NCBI RefSeq assembly: GCF_012489685.1
Contig: NC_080041.1
Location: forward strand, 103,137,760-103,201,759
DNA length: 64,000 nucleotides
From: Lotus japonicus
Lineage: Eukaryota; Streptophyta; Magnoliopsida; Fabales; Fabaceae
Direction: 5' to 3'
Shown here one piece after another: positions 33,707 to 46,162 of the stretch. Below the pieces are notes generated by a model that searched no databases, was not told the DNA's origin, and saw only the letters and a list, made by a program, of their open reading frames with translations. The position numbers and the translations under genes were made by a program. Position 1 is the first letter of the stretch, and the number at the start of each line of letters is the position of its first letter.

Positions 33707-34357
33707 AAGAATTTGCTCACCGCCTAACTTCAACGCCGCCGACACTTGCTCGCCGAACTTCAACCGCTAAAGCAAAAGCGTGCCCGCCATAATTCCAACG
33801 CCTCATCAAAAAACGTCTCGGGATTGGCTCTGCTCCTCATGTATTGTGCTCTGGACAGATTCCTCGCCTTCGTTCTTTTCTTCGTCATTACCGATCTGCT
33901 CTCCCTTGCCTACATGCTTCCTCGATCTGAAGCTTCACCTCTGTTGACGCTCTTCATTGTCGGTCTGAACCGTGTTGCTCCGATCTGCCATCGCTGGATG
34001 CGCCTTGAAGAACTAACACCCTTCTACACGCTGAATCTCGATCTGTCATTCTCTCGTGAACGCACCCTGTTCCTTCCCTTCCGCATTGCCACCGATCTGA
34101 AACTCCTCCTTTTATCGCTGCTTTTTCTCCCGTTTCGAAACCTGATCAGCTTTCTTGATCCGTCATTCTCCCGTCCACTATAGCCACTGAGTTTCATCGA
34201 TTCCTTTCTCAGTCTCGAATTAGCTCCTGCTCCGTCGATTAACAACAGCGATCAAGCTTCCGCCACGATCCGCCTGTGATGCCGCAATAATCAACAGATC
34301 TGTCCACTCTAAACCGCAAATCCCCTCCTCCCAGTAGCACAGGCGAATCCGCCTCAG
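33707..34357. other. Unassigned GC-richer sequence
   Basis: A 145-codon plus-strand frame (33746-34183) is rich in Leu, Phe and Arg with no domain I recognise. The opposite strand is equally open. I make no gene call. Confidence 0.35.
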
Positions 34358-34600
34358 AATGCGTGGCTTGTCTTCGATGCTTTTATTCCCGAACTTCCGC
34401 CGCCATCGTTGGCGAACCTTGCGGAAGAAGATGCTGCCGGGAGACCTGTGGCGACACGGATTCTTGAAGGTCAAGGTGCATTGTATTCCTTTTCCAATCC
34501 AGAGCCCAAAAAGATCATCCAAGATCCATTTCCGTCATCAAAATCCGTCCCACGAAATCCACGAAAAACAACGAAAATCTCAAGCAAAATCAGTGGTGCA
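34358..34600 (+). pseudogene. Coding-like fragment cut by element E1
   Basis: An open frame of 81 codons begins after a possible splice acceptor (gcctcag at 34351-34357). It contains VFDAFIPELPPPSLANLAEE and ATRILEGQGALYSFSNPEP. It is cut exactly at the E1 LTR start. The composition is protein-like and different from the repeats around it. I do not recognise the family. It could be one exon of a host gene disrupted by E1, or a captured fragment. Confidence 0.3.
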
Positions 34601-35806
34601 TGTAAGATCAAGTTTTGATCTAGTAGTACAACTCTATGTTTTGATGATTACAAGTTAACCTTTTGATATGAACAATTGTGGTACTCTAACGTGTTTTTCT
34701 GAGTGTGCTATTTACAGGCTCTGACCTCAACTCAATCTCACACAAATCAGAAGCACTGTGTATAAAGAGCGACCCAAGCAACGCTTTCGCATTCACCATG
34801 TTCAGTATGAACAGTGGAAAAGCTTCAGAAGTTCTGAAGTTATACAAACTCTGATGTGGACTCAGTCACTAGAAGTTCTGAAGATCCAGAAAGTCTGATA
34901 ACCAAGAAACACTGAAGGCTCAGATATTCTGATGGTGTAGAAGACTCTGAAGATCCAGAAGCTGATTAGTGAAATTCTGTTGTCCAGAAGCAAGATACTC
35001 TGAAGACCATGTTCTTCCCTCTGAGTTCAGAATCAGAAGAAACAATGGTAAGAGGATCTGGGCTTTCCCTCTGACTCTGATCAACCGGCTTCACAAGTTC
35101 CCATATGAAGCATCCCCTGATCAGAAGTCTCCTAGGTTTAAAGGTCAAGTCGCTATCCAAGTACAAAAGCAACTGTACCTTCCTGACGACCTACCTAACA
35201 GTCTCAGACACAGCAGAAGCTGGATTTTCCAGAACTGCCCTCCAACGGTAGCATTTCCCATGCAACGCTCAACCCTAATCCTTGGAGTATATAAAGAGGC
35301 TGAAGACTGAAAGAAACGGCTAGAAGCATTCACATAAGCGCAAGACAAACTTAAATTCTTCTAAGCTTTCTTTCATCTGAAATTCATTGAGTTTACTATT
35401 AGCTTTTTAGAAGCAAATCTCTTGTAAACAATTCTTTGATAAACAGTTTGTTTAGTTCCTTTAGGAGATCAAGGTTGATCGGATCCTAGAGAAGACTAAG
35501 AGAGTGAATCTTAGTGTGAGCTAAGTCAGTGTAATTGTTAGTCACTTGTAGGTTTCAAGTGCAGTTGTAACTCTTACCTGATTAGTGGATTGCCTTCATT
35601 CTAAGAAGGAAGAAATCACCTTAACGGGTGGACTGGAGTAGCTTGAGTGATTTATCAAGTGAACCAGGATAAAATCCTTGTGTGCTTTTCTATCTCTTAT
35701 CTTTAGCACTTAAGTTCTCGAAAGATTTGTCAAAATCTTTAAGGTGGAAGTTTTATACTAAAAACGTTATTCAAACCCCCCCTTTCTACCGTTTTTCATA
35801 CCTTCA
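34601..35806 (+). repeat. E1 5' LTR
   Basis: This 1,206-bp unit begins tgtaagatcaag and ends cataccttca. A TATA box (tatataaa) lies at 35288-35295. The U3 part is crowded with cagaag, ttctgaag and gatccagaa words. E2 carries the homologous LTR at 44396-45604 in reverse orientation. Confidence 0.93.
35288..35295 (+). promoter_or_regulatory. TATA box of E1 LTR
   Basis: The sequence tatataaa follows a cttggag context and lies about 510 nt before the LTR end. The homologous box in the E2 LTR is at 44908-44915 on the minus strand, so the position is conserved. Confidence 0.65.
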
Positions 35807-35808
35807 AT

Positions 35809-35820
35809 TGGTATCAGAGC
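35809..35820 (+). other. E1 primer-binding site
   Basis: The sequence tggtatcagagc, two bases after the LTR end, is complementary to the 3' end of initiator tRNA-Met. Confidence 0.92.
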
Positions 35821-35878
35821 GCAAGTTCTGATTACCACACCTAACAGTGTTCAGTGATCCGGGCCGGTGTGAAAAACA

Positions 35879-37789
35879 ATGGCTGCCACCACCAGTGAAA
35901 CTCAAAGAGATGGTTACAATGCAAAGCCTCCTATGTTCGACGGTCAAAGGTTCGAATATTGGAAAGATAGACTGGAAAGTTTCTTTCTGGGTTTCGATGC
36001 AGATCTCTGGGATATTATTGTGGATGGCTACGAGCGTCCAGTTGATGCAGATGGCAAGAAGATCCCAAGGTCAGAGATGACTGCAGATCAAAAGAAGCTG
36101 TACTCACAACATCACAAAGCAAGAGCAATTCTTCTAAGTGCTATTTCCTATGAAGAGTACCAGAAGATTACAGATCGTGAGTTTGCGAAAGGCATTTTCG
36201 AATCTCTGAAAATGTCTCATGAAGGAAACAAGAAAGTCAAAGAATCAAAGGCATTGTCTTTGATCCAAAAGTATGAATCCTTCATCATGGAGCCAAATGA
36301 GTCCATTGAAGAAATGTTCTCCAGATTTCAGTTGCTTGTAGCTAGCATATGACCTCTCAACAAGAGCTACACAACAAAAGATCATGTCATAAGGGTCATC
36401 AGGTGTCTTCCTGAAAGTTGGATGCCTTTAGTGACTTCAATAGAGCTCACGAGAGACGTTGAGAATATGAGTTTAGAAGAACTCATCAACATTTTGAAAT
36501 GCCATGAGCTGAAGCGCTCAAAGATGCAAGATCTAAGGAAAAAGTCCATAGCCTTGAAATCTAAATCTGAAAAGGCTAAGGTTGAGAAGTCAAAAGCTCT
36601 TCAAGCTGAAGAAGAGGAATCTGAAGAAGCATCAGAAGATTCTGATGAAGATGAGCTGACTCTGATCTCCAAGAGACTCAATCGCATCTGGAAGCACAGG
36701 CAGAGCAAATACAAAGGCTCTGGAAAGGCAAAAGGAAAGTCTGAATCCTCAGGTCAGAAGAAGTCCTCACTTAAGGAAGTCACATGCTTTGAGTGCAAAG
36801 AATCAGGGCACTACAAAAGTGACTGTCCAAAATTGAAGAAGGACAATAAGCCAAAGAAGCACTTCAAGACAAAGAAGAGCCTGATGGTGACATTTGATGA
36901 ATCAGAGTCAGAGGATGTTGACTCTGATGGTGAAGTCCAAGGACTCATGGCTATTGTCAAAGACAAGGAAGCAGAGTCAAAGAGAGTTGTTGACTCTGAC
37001 TCAGAATCAGAAGGAAATCCTAACTCAGACGATGAAAATGAGGTATTCGCTTCTTTCTCTACCTCTGAACTGAAACATGCATTGTCTGATATTATGGATA
37101 AGTATAACTCCTTATTGTCTAAGCATAAGAAGCTGAAAAAGAACTTATCTGCTGTTTCCAAGACTCCTTCTGAACATGAGAAAATTATTTCTGATTTGAA
37201 AAATGATAATCATGCCTTGATCAATTCTAACTCTGTGCTTAAGAACCAGATTGCTAAGTTAGAAGAAATTGTTGCCTGTGATGCCTCTGATTGTAGAAAA
37301 GAATCTAAGTATGAAAAGTCTTTTCAAAGATTCCTAGCTAAAAGCGTGGATAGAAGCTTAATGGCTTCAATGATCTATGGCGTAAGCAGAAATGGAATGC
37401 ATGGCATTGGCTATTCTAAACCAATTAGAAATGAGCCCTCTGTGTCTAAAGCTAAATCCTTGTATGAATGCTTTGTTCCCTCTGGTACCATATTGCCTGA
37501 TCCTGTACCTGCTAAAGTTGCTAAAATCCCTCTTAAAAAGGGATCTTTCTCTATGACTAAATATCATGCAAATATTCCTTTAAAATATCATGTTGAGACA
37601 CCCAAGGTGATCAGAACCTCTGGGGTAACTAACAAGAGAGGACCCAGAAAGTGGGTACCTAAGGACAAGATTATCTATGTTGCAGATATCCTTGATAGCT
37701 CCACTGAAACACCAATCATGGTATCTGGACAGTGGATGCTCGCGTCACATGACGGGAGAAAGGCGTATGTTCCGAGAGCTGAAACTTAA
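35879..37789 (+). pseudogene. E1 gag with one internal stop
   Basis: The ATG at 35879 follows the primer site by 58 nt. The N-terminal part has PPMFDGQRFEYWKDRLESFF, the usual Copia gag start, and continues through LYSQHHKARAILLSAI. A TGA at 36350-36352 interrupts the frame near residue 158; the same frame then runs to 37789. A CCHC knuckle, CFECKESGHYKSDC, lies at about residue 302. Downstream is an acidic Ser/Asp/Glu-rich region and a coiled-coil-like stretch (about residues 390-470). Gag would form cytoplasmic virus-like particles and package RNA. Its 3' end overlaps pol by 113 nt in a different frame. Apart from the stop it looks complete. Confidence 0.88.
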
Positions 37790-40781
37790 ACCTGGAGGCG
37801 AAGTTGGCTTTGGAGGAAATGAAAAGGGTAAAATTGTTGGTACTGGTACTATTTGTGTAGATAGTAGTCCATGCATTGATAATGTGTTATTGGTAGACGG
37901 CTTAACACATAACTTATTGTCTATAAGTCAATTAGCTGACAAGGGTTATGATGTTATATTCAATCAAAAGTCCTGCCGGGCTGTAAGTCAAATCGATGGC
38001 TCTGTTTTGTTTAACAGCAAGAGGAAGAACAACATTTATAAGATCAGATTATCTGAGTTGGAGGCTCAGAATGTGAAGTGCCTTCTGTCTGTTAATGAAG
38101 AGCAGTGGGTATGGCATAGACGGTTAGGGCATGCCAGTATGAGAAAGATTTCTCAGCTGAGCAAGCTAAACCTTGTCAGGGGCTTACCCAATCTGAAGTT
38201 CGCTTCAGACGCTCTTTGTGAAGCATGTCAGAAAGGCAAATTCACAAAAGTCCCTTTCAAGGCAAAGAATGTTGTCTCAACCTCAAGGCCGTTAGAACTT
38301 CTGCATATCGACCTTTTTGGACCAGTGAAAACTGAGTCTATAGGTGGCAAGAGATATGGGATGGTTATCGTTGATGACTATAGCCGCTGGACATGGGTAA
38401 AGTTTCTAACCCGCAAGGATGAGTCTCATGCTGTGTTCTCTACCTTCATTGCTCAAGTGCAAAACGAGAAGGCTTGTAGGATTGTGCGTGTCAGAAGTGA
38501 CCATGGTGGAGAGTTTGAGAATGACAAGTTTGAGAGTCTGTTTGATTCCTATGGAATTGCACATGATTTCTCTTGTCCCAGAACTCCTCAACAAAATGGT
38601 GTTGTTGAGAGGAAGAACAGAACTCTTCAGGAGATGGCTAGAACCATGCTCCAAGAAACTGGCATGGCTAAGCACTTTTGGGCAGAGGCAGTAAATACAG
38701 CATGTTACACTCAGAACAGAATCTCTGTGAGACCAATTCTGAATAAGACTCCTTATGAATTGTGGAAGAACATAAAACCCAACATTTCTTATTTTCATCC
38801 TTTTGGCTGTGTTTGTTATGTTCTCAATACTAAGGATAGATTGCATAAATTTGATGCTAAGTCTTCTAAGTGTCTATTACTCGGTTACTCTGAGAGATCT
38901 AAAGGTTTTAGATTTTATAATACTGATGCTAAGACTATTGAAGAATCCATTCATGTTAGATTTGACGATAAGCTTGACTCTGACCAGTCAAAGCTAGTTG
39001 AAAAGTTTGCAGATTTAAGCATTAATGTTTCTGACAAAGGCAAAGCTCCAGAGGAAGCTGAGCCAGAGGAAGATGAACCAGAGGAAGAAGCTGGTCCCTC
39101 TAACTCACAAACTCTGAAGAAGAGCAGAATCACTGCAGCTCACCCTAAGGAATTGATTTTGGGCAACAAAGACGAACCAGTCAGAACCAGATCTGCCTTC
39201 AGACCCTCTGAAGAGACATTGCTCAGTCTGAAAGGATTGGTGTCCTTAATTGAACCCAAGTCCATAGATGAAGCTCTTCAGGACAAGGATTGGATTCTGG
39301 CCATGGAAGAAGAATTGAATCAATTCTCCAAGAACGATGTTTGGAGCTTAGTGAAGAAGCCTGAGAGTGTCCATGTTATTGGAACGAAATGGGTATTCAG
39401 AAACAAGCTGAATGAGAAAGGAGATGTAGTCAGAAACAAGGCAAGGCTAGTTGCTCAAGGCTACAGCCAGCAGGAAGGAATAGACTACACTGAAACATTT
39501 GCTCCAGTAGCAAGACTGGAGGCAATCAGACTGTTGATTTCTTTTTCAGTAAATCACAACATAGTTCTACATCAGATGGACGTGAAGAGTGCCTTCCTAA
39601 ATGGTTATATCTCAGAGGAAGTCTATGTTCATCAACCCCCAGGTTTTGAAGATGAGAAGAAACCAGACCATGTGTTCAAATTGAAGAAATCACTCTACGG
39701 TCTGAAGCAAGCTCCCAGAGCATGGTATGGGAGACTTAGCTCATTCCTTCTGGAGAATGAGTTTGTAAGGGGTAAAGTAGATACAACTCTTTTTTGCAAG
39801 ACTTATAAAGATGATATCTTAATTGTGCAAATTTATGTTGATGATATTATATTTGGTTCTGCTAATCAATCTCTATGCAAAGAATTTTCTGAGATGATGC
39901 AGGCTGAATTTGAGATGAGTATGATGGGAGAATTAAAGTACTTTCTGGGAATACAAGTTGATCAAACACCAGAAGGAACATATATCCATCAGAGCAAGTA
40001 CACTAAAGAACTTCTGAAGAAGTTCAATATGCTGGAATCTACAGTGGCCAAGACTCCAATGCATCCTACATGCATTCTGGAGAAAGAAGATAAAAGTGGT
40101 AAAGTATGTCAGAAGCTCTATCGTGGCATGATAGGTTCACTTCTATACTTAACTGCATCTAGGCCAGACATACTATTCAGTGTTCATTTATGTGCTCGTT
40201 TCCAATCAGATCCAAGGGAAACCCACTTAACTGCTGTTAAGAGGATCCTAAGGTATCTGAAAGGCACCACTAACCTTGGCTTGATGTATAAGAAAACATC
40301 AGAGTATAAGCTTTCAGGTTACTGTGATGCTGATTATGCTGGAGATAGAACAGAGAGAAAAAGTACTTCTGGAAATTGTCAATTTCTGGGAAGCAATCTA
40401 GTCTCATGGGCAAGCAAGAGGCAATCAACCATTGCACTATCAACTACAGAGGCAGAATATATCTCAGCAGCAATATGCAGCACTCAGATGCTCTGGATGA
40501 AACATCAGCTGGAGGATTATCAGATCCTTGAGAGCAATATCCCAATCTATTGTGATAACACTACTGCAATCTCATTGAGTAAGAATCCTATCTTGAATTC
40601 AAGGGCAAAGCACATTGAGGTAAAGTATCACTTTATTAGAGATTATGTACAGAAGGGCGTACTTCTTCTGAAGTTTGTTGATACTGACCATCAATGGGCA
40701 GATATCTTTACAAAGCCCTTAGCAGAGGATAGATTTAATTTTATTCTGAAAAATCTAAACATGGACTTTTGTCCAGAGTGA
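37677..40781 (+). CDS. E1 Copia pol polyprotein, open
   Basis: The 1,034-codon open frame has no internal stop. Protease has the DSG motif near residue 18 ([14 protein letters not shown]). The integrase zinc-binding segment HRRLGH...CEAC is at about 145-185, and the integrase core has [16 protein letters not shown] and [12 protein letters not shown] (about 205-320). RT runs from [12 protein letters not shown] to [10 protein letters not shown], with YVDD near 720. RNase H has YCDADYAGD (about 882), [10 protein letters not shown] (about 922) and ADIFTKPL near the C-terminus. Together these would copy RNA to cDNA and integrate it. The listed start is the first ATG in frame; natural translation more likely enters from gag by a frame change in the overlap. 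Length and motif order are normal for the family. Confidence 0.93.
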   Translation: MLQISLIAPLKHQSWYLDSGCSRHMTGERRMFRELKLKPGGEVGFGGNEKGKIVGTGTICVDSSPCIDNVLLVDGLTHNLLSISQLADKGYDVIFNQKSCRAVSQIDGSVLFNSKRKNNIYKIRLSELEAQNVKCLLSVNEEQWVWHRRLGHASMRKISQLSKLNLVRGLPNLKFASDALCEACQKGKFTKVPFKAKNVVSTSRPLELLHIDLFGPVKTESIGGKRYGMVIVDDYSRWTWVKFLTRKDESHAVFSTFIAQVQNEKACRIVRVRSDHGGEFENDKFESLFDSYGIAHDFSCPRTPQQNGVVERKNRTLQEMARTMLQETGMAKHFWAEAVNTACYTQNRISVRPILNKTPYELWKNIKPNISYFHPFGCVCYVLNTKDRLHKFDAKSSKCLLLGYSERSKGFRFYNTDAKTIEESIHVRFDDKLDSDQSKLVEKFADLSINVSDKGKAPEEAEPEEDEPEEEAGPSNSQTLKKSRITAAHPKELILGNKDEPVRTRSAFRPSEETLLSLKGLVSLIEPKSIDEALQDKDWILAMEEELNQFSKNDVWSLVKKPESVHVIGTKWVFRNKLNEKGDVVRNKARLVAQGYSQQEGIDYTETFAPVARLEAIRLLISFSVNHNIVLHQMDVKSAFLNGYISEEVYVHQPPGFEDEKKPDHVFKLKKSLYGLKQAPRAWYGRLSSFLLENEFVRGKVDTTLFCKTYKDDILIVQIYVDDIIFGSANQSLCKEFSEMMQAEFEMSMMGELKYFLGIQVDQTPEGTYIHQSKYTKELLKKFNMLESTVAKTPMHPTCILEKEDKSGKVCQKLYRGMIGSLLYLTASRPDILFSVHLCARFQSDPRETHLTAVKRILRYLKGTTNLGLMYKKTSEYKLSGYCDADYAGDRTERKSTSGNCQFLGSNLVSWASKRQSTIALSTTEAEYISAAICSTQMLWMKHQLEDYQILESNIPIYCDNTTAISLSKNPILNSRAKHIEVKYHFIRDYVQKGVLLLKFVDTDHQWADIFTKPLAEDRFNFILKNLNMDFCPE

Positions 40782-41223
40782 AGATGGATCAGAACCTCTG
40801 ACTATGATACTTCTTAATTAGAAGATGTCTAGTCCAGAAGGTAACTCAATCAGAGTGTGTGTACCCACTGGTACTGACTCTGAAGCTGAGACAGCAACCC
40901 GTGTGTCAGTATTTCTGATGCATAGTTCCTTGTGCCCGTGTGACAGTCTGTTATGATTGCGTGTAGATGTGCTTCTCTCCTGTGTGTGATTTGTGTATTT
41001 ACTGTTACTATCTATCTTTAATTTTCAACCGTTGATCTTAAAGTGCTTTTTGAATCAACAACGGTTATTTGTCAAAACCCACTATACACACACGATCTCG
41101 TTCACTTCCGGTTTTTACTCTCTATCTCTGCCATTTCGAAACCGCTTATCCTCGTTTTCTTTCTCGATCTCTCTTCATCCTTCAACCTTCATCTTCTACC
41201 TCAAACCTTCAACCGCTTCAAAA

Positions 41224-44124
41224 ATGGTGAGTCAAACCAGAAGAACTACTGCAGATGCAACCCAGTTCCCTCACATGGTAGTTGGTCTAGCAACGGGTCA
41301 AAGGGGCCCTGAGAATCCGACACCAGATCAAGGTCAAGCTCAAGAGCAGATTATTCCAATTGCAGAACGGGGCTGTGCCGTTCACTGCGTATATGTTCCT
41401 GAGGAACTTCAAGTCCTGGCAGAATGGAGATTCGACCTCGACAACCTGGCTGCAAATGGGTATGATCTTCGTCCTGAAGTCCAAGTTCAAGGTTGGGGAA
41501 ATTACTTCAACAGACTTCGAGGACCGGTGTATGATAAACTGATCAAGGAATTCTGGAAGCACGCCGACTGCGATGATACTCAGGTGGTATCTTACATTCT
41601 TGGAAGAAAGATCATCATCACAGAGAAGTCCTTCGTAAACTTGCTGGGTGCAGACACTGCTTTTGGGTATCGTTTCCAACTCACGGAATCGAAGCTGAAA
41701 CCCAGCACCAAGGATACAATCAACCAGGCCCTGTACACCAATTACAAACCGGGCAAGACGAATTACAAAGTGATGGACCTTCATCCCAAGCTCAGGATCT
41801 GGCACAAAATTTTGCTCCACTGCATAAACCAGAGACCAAAGGACAGTTCCCCAGACTACATCAACTTCAACCAGAAGGTGATGTTGTTCTTCATCCAAGA
41901 CCAGAAGAAGATCTGTCTTCCCTACTTCCTATTCTCCTATTTGAAGGAATGTATCCGGAAGTCTCGTACCACTGCCTCCATCAAGTCAGCGATCAAGTAT
42001 ATTCCCTTCGGGAGACTTTTGTCTGATCTCTTCATTGAGAGTGGCCTCGTTCAAGATCTGATAAATGCTGGATGCACAGAGGATCTGACCACCATTGTCA
42101 GTGATGTCTTCACGGCAAACTCTCTAAAGAAGATGGGCCTAATCAAGAAGAAGATTGCTCCTGCCCATGAAGACACATCTTCTGAGATCAGAAGCAGAAG
42201 GATGCCTCTGAATGACTACCCTCTGTGGACACAGGCAGACAATCCTGACGCTATTAGGTGCTATGTTGAAGACCTAAGGGCTCAAGGATTCGAAATTGAT
42301 CTCGATGACTTCTTCAGCAGACTGCCGCCAGCTCCAGAGTTTCCTTCTCCTCCCAAGAAGAAAGTTCAGAGGAAGATGATCCTAGAAGAATCTTCTGAGG
42401 AATCAGATGTCCCTCTGATCAAAAAGAAGAAGGCTGGTCAACTCAAGAGAAAGCAAGATGAAACCAGCAAGCCTGATGATGGTGATGATGGTGATGATGG
42501 TGATAATGAGGATGGTCCTCCTAAGAAGAAGAAGAAGCAGGTCAGAATCGTGGTGAAGCCTACTCGGGTGGAACCAGCTGCTGAAGTGGTCAGAAGGACT
42601 GAACCTCCTGCCAGAGTGACAAGATCATCAACACATTCAAGTAAGTCTGCAATTGCTTCTGATGATGATTTGAATTTATTTGATGCACTCCCCATATCTG
42701 CCATGCTCAAACACTCTTAAAATCCCCTCACTCCTATTCTTGAATCACAACCAGCTGCACAAACCACCTCTCCACCACATTCCCCAAGGTCTTCATTTTT
42801 TCAACCTTCCCCTACTGAAGCACCTCTCTGGAATTTGCTCCAGAACCAACCCTCTAGGTCAGAAGAACCAACCTCTCCCATTACCATTCCATACAACCCA
42901 CTAACTTCTGAACCCATCATTCATGAACAACCAGAGCCTACCCAAACAGAACCTGGACTCAGAACCTCTGATCACTCTGTCCCAAGAGCATCAGAACGTC
43001 TGGCTCCCAGAACTACTGATACAGACTCTTCCACAGCCTATACACCTGTATCCTTCCCAACCAATGTTGCTGACTCTTCTCCCTCCAATAACTCTGAATC
43101 CATTAGAAAATTCATGGAGGTCAGAAAAGAAAAGATGTCTACCTTAGAAGAGTATTATCTCACTTGTCCAAGCCCTAGGAGATATCCTGGCCCTAGACCT
43201 GAACGTCTAGTTGACCCAGATGAACCTATCTTGGCCAATCCTTTACAAGAGGCAGACCCTTTGGCTCAACAAGCTCACCCTGCCCCTGACCAACAAGAGC
43301 CTATTCAACCAGAACCTGAACCAGAACAATCTGTGTCTAACCAATCCTCGGTTAGATCACCTCATCCTCTGGTTGAAACTTCAGAACCTCACCTTGGAAC
43401 CTCTGAACCCAATGCTCAAATGTTTAACATTGGCTCTCCACAAGGTGCCTCTGAAGCCCACAGCAGCAATCACCCAGCCTCTCCTGAAACCAACCTCTCC
43501 ATAATTCCTTACACTCACCTCCGACCCACATCTCTCTCTGAGTGCATCAATATTTTCTATCATGAAGCCTCTTTGAGGCTACGCAATGTGCACGGTCAGA
43601 CTGACCTCAGTGAAAATGCTGAACGTGTGGCTGATGAGTGGAACAATCTGGGCACTTGGCTAGTGGCTCAAGTTCCAATTATGATGCAGCTCCTGCATGC
43701 AGAGGGAAGTCAGAGGATTGAGGCTGCAAAGCAAAGGTTTGCTCGAAGGGTGGCTCTTCATGAACAAGAACAGAGACATAAGCTCCTTGAAGCTATTGAA
43801 GAAGCCAAGAGAAAGAAAGCTCAAGCAGAAGAAGCTGCACGTCAAGTAGCAGCTCAAGCTGAACAAGCCAGACTAGAGGCAGAACGACTTGAGGCTGAGG
43901 CTGAAGCCCTTAGATGCCAAGCACTTGCACCAGTAGTGTTTACTCCTGCTGCTTCTGCTTCCATTCCAGATCCTCAAGCTGCTCAGAATGTTCCTTCCGG
44001 CTCTACTCAGTCCAGCTCATCCAGACTCGACATCATGGAACAGCGTCTTGACACTCATGAATCCATGCTAATTGAAATGAAGCACATGATGATGGAACTT
44101 CTGCGTCGAACTGATAAACCCTAG
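41224..44124 (+). pseudogene. E1 ORF3 (envelope-position protein), one internal stop
   Basis: The start is the ATG at 41224, which aligns with the E2 start. The frame also stays open upstream, but that part looks like leader sequence. The 967-codon frame is broken only by TAA at 42718-42720. The N-terminal half (about residues 20-300) is a globular region with WGNYFNRLRGPVYDKL, EFWKHADCDD and WHKILLHCINQRP, resembling the putative plant transposon protein domain found in ORF3 of Sireviruses. A basic KKKKKQVR stretch near 435 could be a nuclear signal. Pro/Ser/Glu-rich sequence follows, then a long coiled coil (about 820-900, EEAKRKKAQAEEAARQ). I see no convincing signal peptide or membrane span, so an envelope role is unproven. 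Confidence 0.85.
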
Positions 44125-44323
44125 TTTTAGGATCTCTTCGTTTTTCTTTTTTCTTTAACGTTGTTTTATTTTTGTTAACTCTGTTTCTTTTTATTTAATT
44201 ATTCTACCTTGTTCGTTTGTGATTATCTGTGCATATCTATATATACTTGTGTCACATATGTTTGCAAAAATCTTTTTATTCATAATAGCTTTATGTTTAC
44301 ATCATACTTTCTTTCCCTAAAGT

Positions 44324-44395
44324 CTAGAATGGAGGATCCCTCCTCATTCTTCTGCACTCCTGGCGCTGCTCTGACCTATCCTTCTCCAGACGCTC
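44324..44395 (-). pseudogene. E1 antisense ORF, 3' remnant
   Basis: The last 23 codons and stop of the opposite-strand ORF seen complete in E2 (46412-46804) are present here, ending in RRDPSI-like residues and TAG. Everything 5' of it is cut off by the E2 insertion at 44396. This shows that the antisense ORF existed in both E1 and E2 and belongs to the family. Confidence 0.7.
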
Positions 44396-45604
44396 TGAAG
44401 GTATGAAAAACGGTAGAAAGGGGGGGTTTGAATAACGTTTTCAGTATAAAACTTCCACCTTAAAGATTTTGACAAATCTTTCGAGAACTTAAGTGCTAAA
44501 GATAAGAGATAGAAAAGCACACAAGGATTTTATCCTGGTTCACTTGATAAATCACTCAAGCTACTCCAGTCCACCCGTTAAGGTGATTTCTTCCTTCTTA
44601 GAATGAAGGCAATCCACTAATCAGGTAAGAGTTACAACTGCACTTGAAACCTACAAGTGACTAACAATTACACTGACTTAGCTCACACTAAGATTCACTC
44701 TCTTAGTCTTCTCTAGGATCCGATCAACCTTGATCTCCTAAAGGAACTAAACAAACTGTTTATCAAAGAATTGTTTACAAGAGATTTGCTTCTAAAAAGC
44801 TAGTAGTAAACTCAATGAATTTCAGATGAAAGAAAGCTTAGAAGATTTTGAATATGTCTTGCGTATATGAATGCTTCTTACAGCCGTTTCTTTCAGTCTT
44901 CAGCCTCTTTATATACTCCAAGGATTAGGGTTGAGCGATGCATGGGAAATGCTACCGTTGGAGGGCAGTTCTGGAAAATCCAGCTTCTGCTGTGGCTGAG
45001 AACGTTAGGTAGGTCGTCAGGAAGGTACAGTAGCTTTTGTACTTGGATAGCGACGCGACCTTTAAACCTAGGAGACTTCTGATCAGGGGAATGCTTCATA
45101 TTGGAACTTGTGAAGCCGGTTGATCAGAGTCAGAGGGAAAGCACAGATACTCTGACCATTGTATCTTCTGATTCTGAACTCAGAGGGAAGAACATGGCCT
45201 TCAGAGTTTCTTGCTTCTGGACTTCAGAGTTTCCACTATTCAGCTTCTGGATCTTCAGAGTCTTCTACACCATCAGAACATCTGAACCTTCAGTGTTTCT
45301 TGGTTATCAGAACTTCTGGATCTTCAGAGCTTCTAGTGACTGAGTCCTCATCAGAGTTTGTATAACTTCAGAACTTCTGAAGCTTTTTCACTGTTCATAC
45401 TGAACATGGTGAATGCGAAAGCGTTGCTTGGGTCACTCTTTATACACAGTGCTTCTGATTTGTGTGAGATTGAGTTGAGGTCAGAACCTGTAAATAGCAC
45501 ACTCAGAAAAACACGTTAGAGTACCACAATTGTTCATATCAAAAGGTTAACTTGTAATCATCAAAACATAGAGTTGTACTACTAGATCAAAACTTGATCT
45601 TACA
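44396..45604 (-). repeat. E2 3' LTR
   Basis: This 1,209-bp unit is homologous to the E1 LTR in reverse orientation, starting tgaaggtatg and ending gatcttaca on the plus strand. A TATA box lies at 44908-44915. Many substitutions separate it from the E1 LTR, so the two elements are distinct insertions and not a recent inversion of one. Confidence 0.92.
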
Positions 45605-46162
45605 ATCTCCCCCTTTTTGATGATGACAAAACTAAGATTTTTGATGAACAATTCTTAAACATTAAACTGAATTCACTCAGAGTTTAGAGATATAGAATAA
45701 GACTTATCCTGATGTGAATAGTTTATCTTGCTCATTCTGAATTCAAGTCACTGCTTGATTCTGAGCTTAGCTCCCCCTGAATCTAATACTTGATGAAAAA
45801 CGTTAGTAAAGTCTAGATTCTGAGCTAAATAATATAAGAGTTCAGAGTAAAAAACTTATGACATAGATGAAAAACGAGTAATCAGAGCGCATAAGTAATC
45901 AGAGTCATGGACAAGGTATCAGAGTCTTGGGTATCAGAGTCAACTTATAATCACTTCAGAAGAAGTGAAATGTATTCCTTGTATTTGCCCAGTGACACAT
46001 CTATGGTCATGAAGGTGGAACTCTTAAAATCTCCAAAGGAAAAATAAATCACACTAACACATCTTACACATCAAAAACTGGGTTTACTCCCCCTTTTTGT
46101 CATAAGCAAAAAGCTTGGGGTGTGAAAAACTTAGCTTGAAGTACAAGGTACTCCCCCTTAGA
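45605..46162 (-). other. E2 polypurine tract region with multiple PPTs
   Basis: On the minus strand aaaaagggggagat abuts the LTR (45605-45618). Similar aggggga tracts recur at 45770-45780, 46086-46099 and 46150-46162. Multiplied polypurine tracts are a known trait of Sireviruses. There is no coding sequence here. Confidence 0.75.

Larger units (their letters stand above)
34601..44395 (+). mobile_element. Sirevirus-like Copia element E1 (3' end displaced)
   Basis: In order: 5' LTR, initiator tRNA-Met primer site, gag with a CCHC knuckle, pol in the Copia order (protease, integrase, RT, RNase H), and a long third ORF in the envelope position, which marks the Sirevirus/SIRE1 branch of Copia. 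The element stops at 44395, where E2 is inserted in the opposite orientation. Its own polypurine tract and 3' LTR are therefore expected on the far side of E2. Gag and ORF3 each carry one internal stop; pol is fully open. The bases before the 5' LTR, gtgca (34596-34600), are the presumed target duplication. Confidence 0.92.

Noticed and set aside
33490..33770. Overlapping open frames in the acgtgctcgcc repeat region
   Set aside because: Four frames on two strands are open at once because of the short tandem repeat. None has a recognisable domain.
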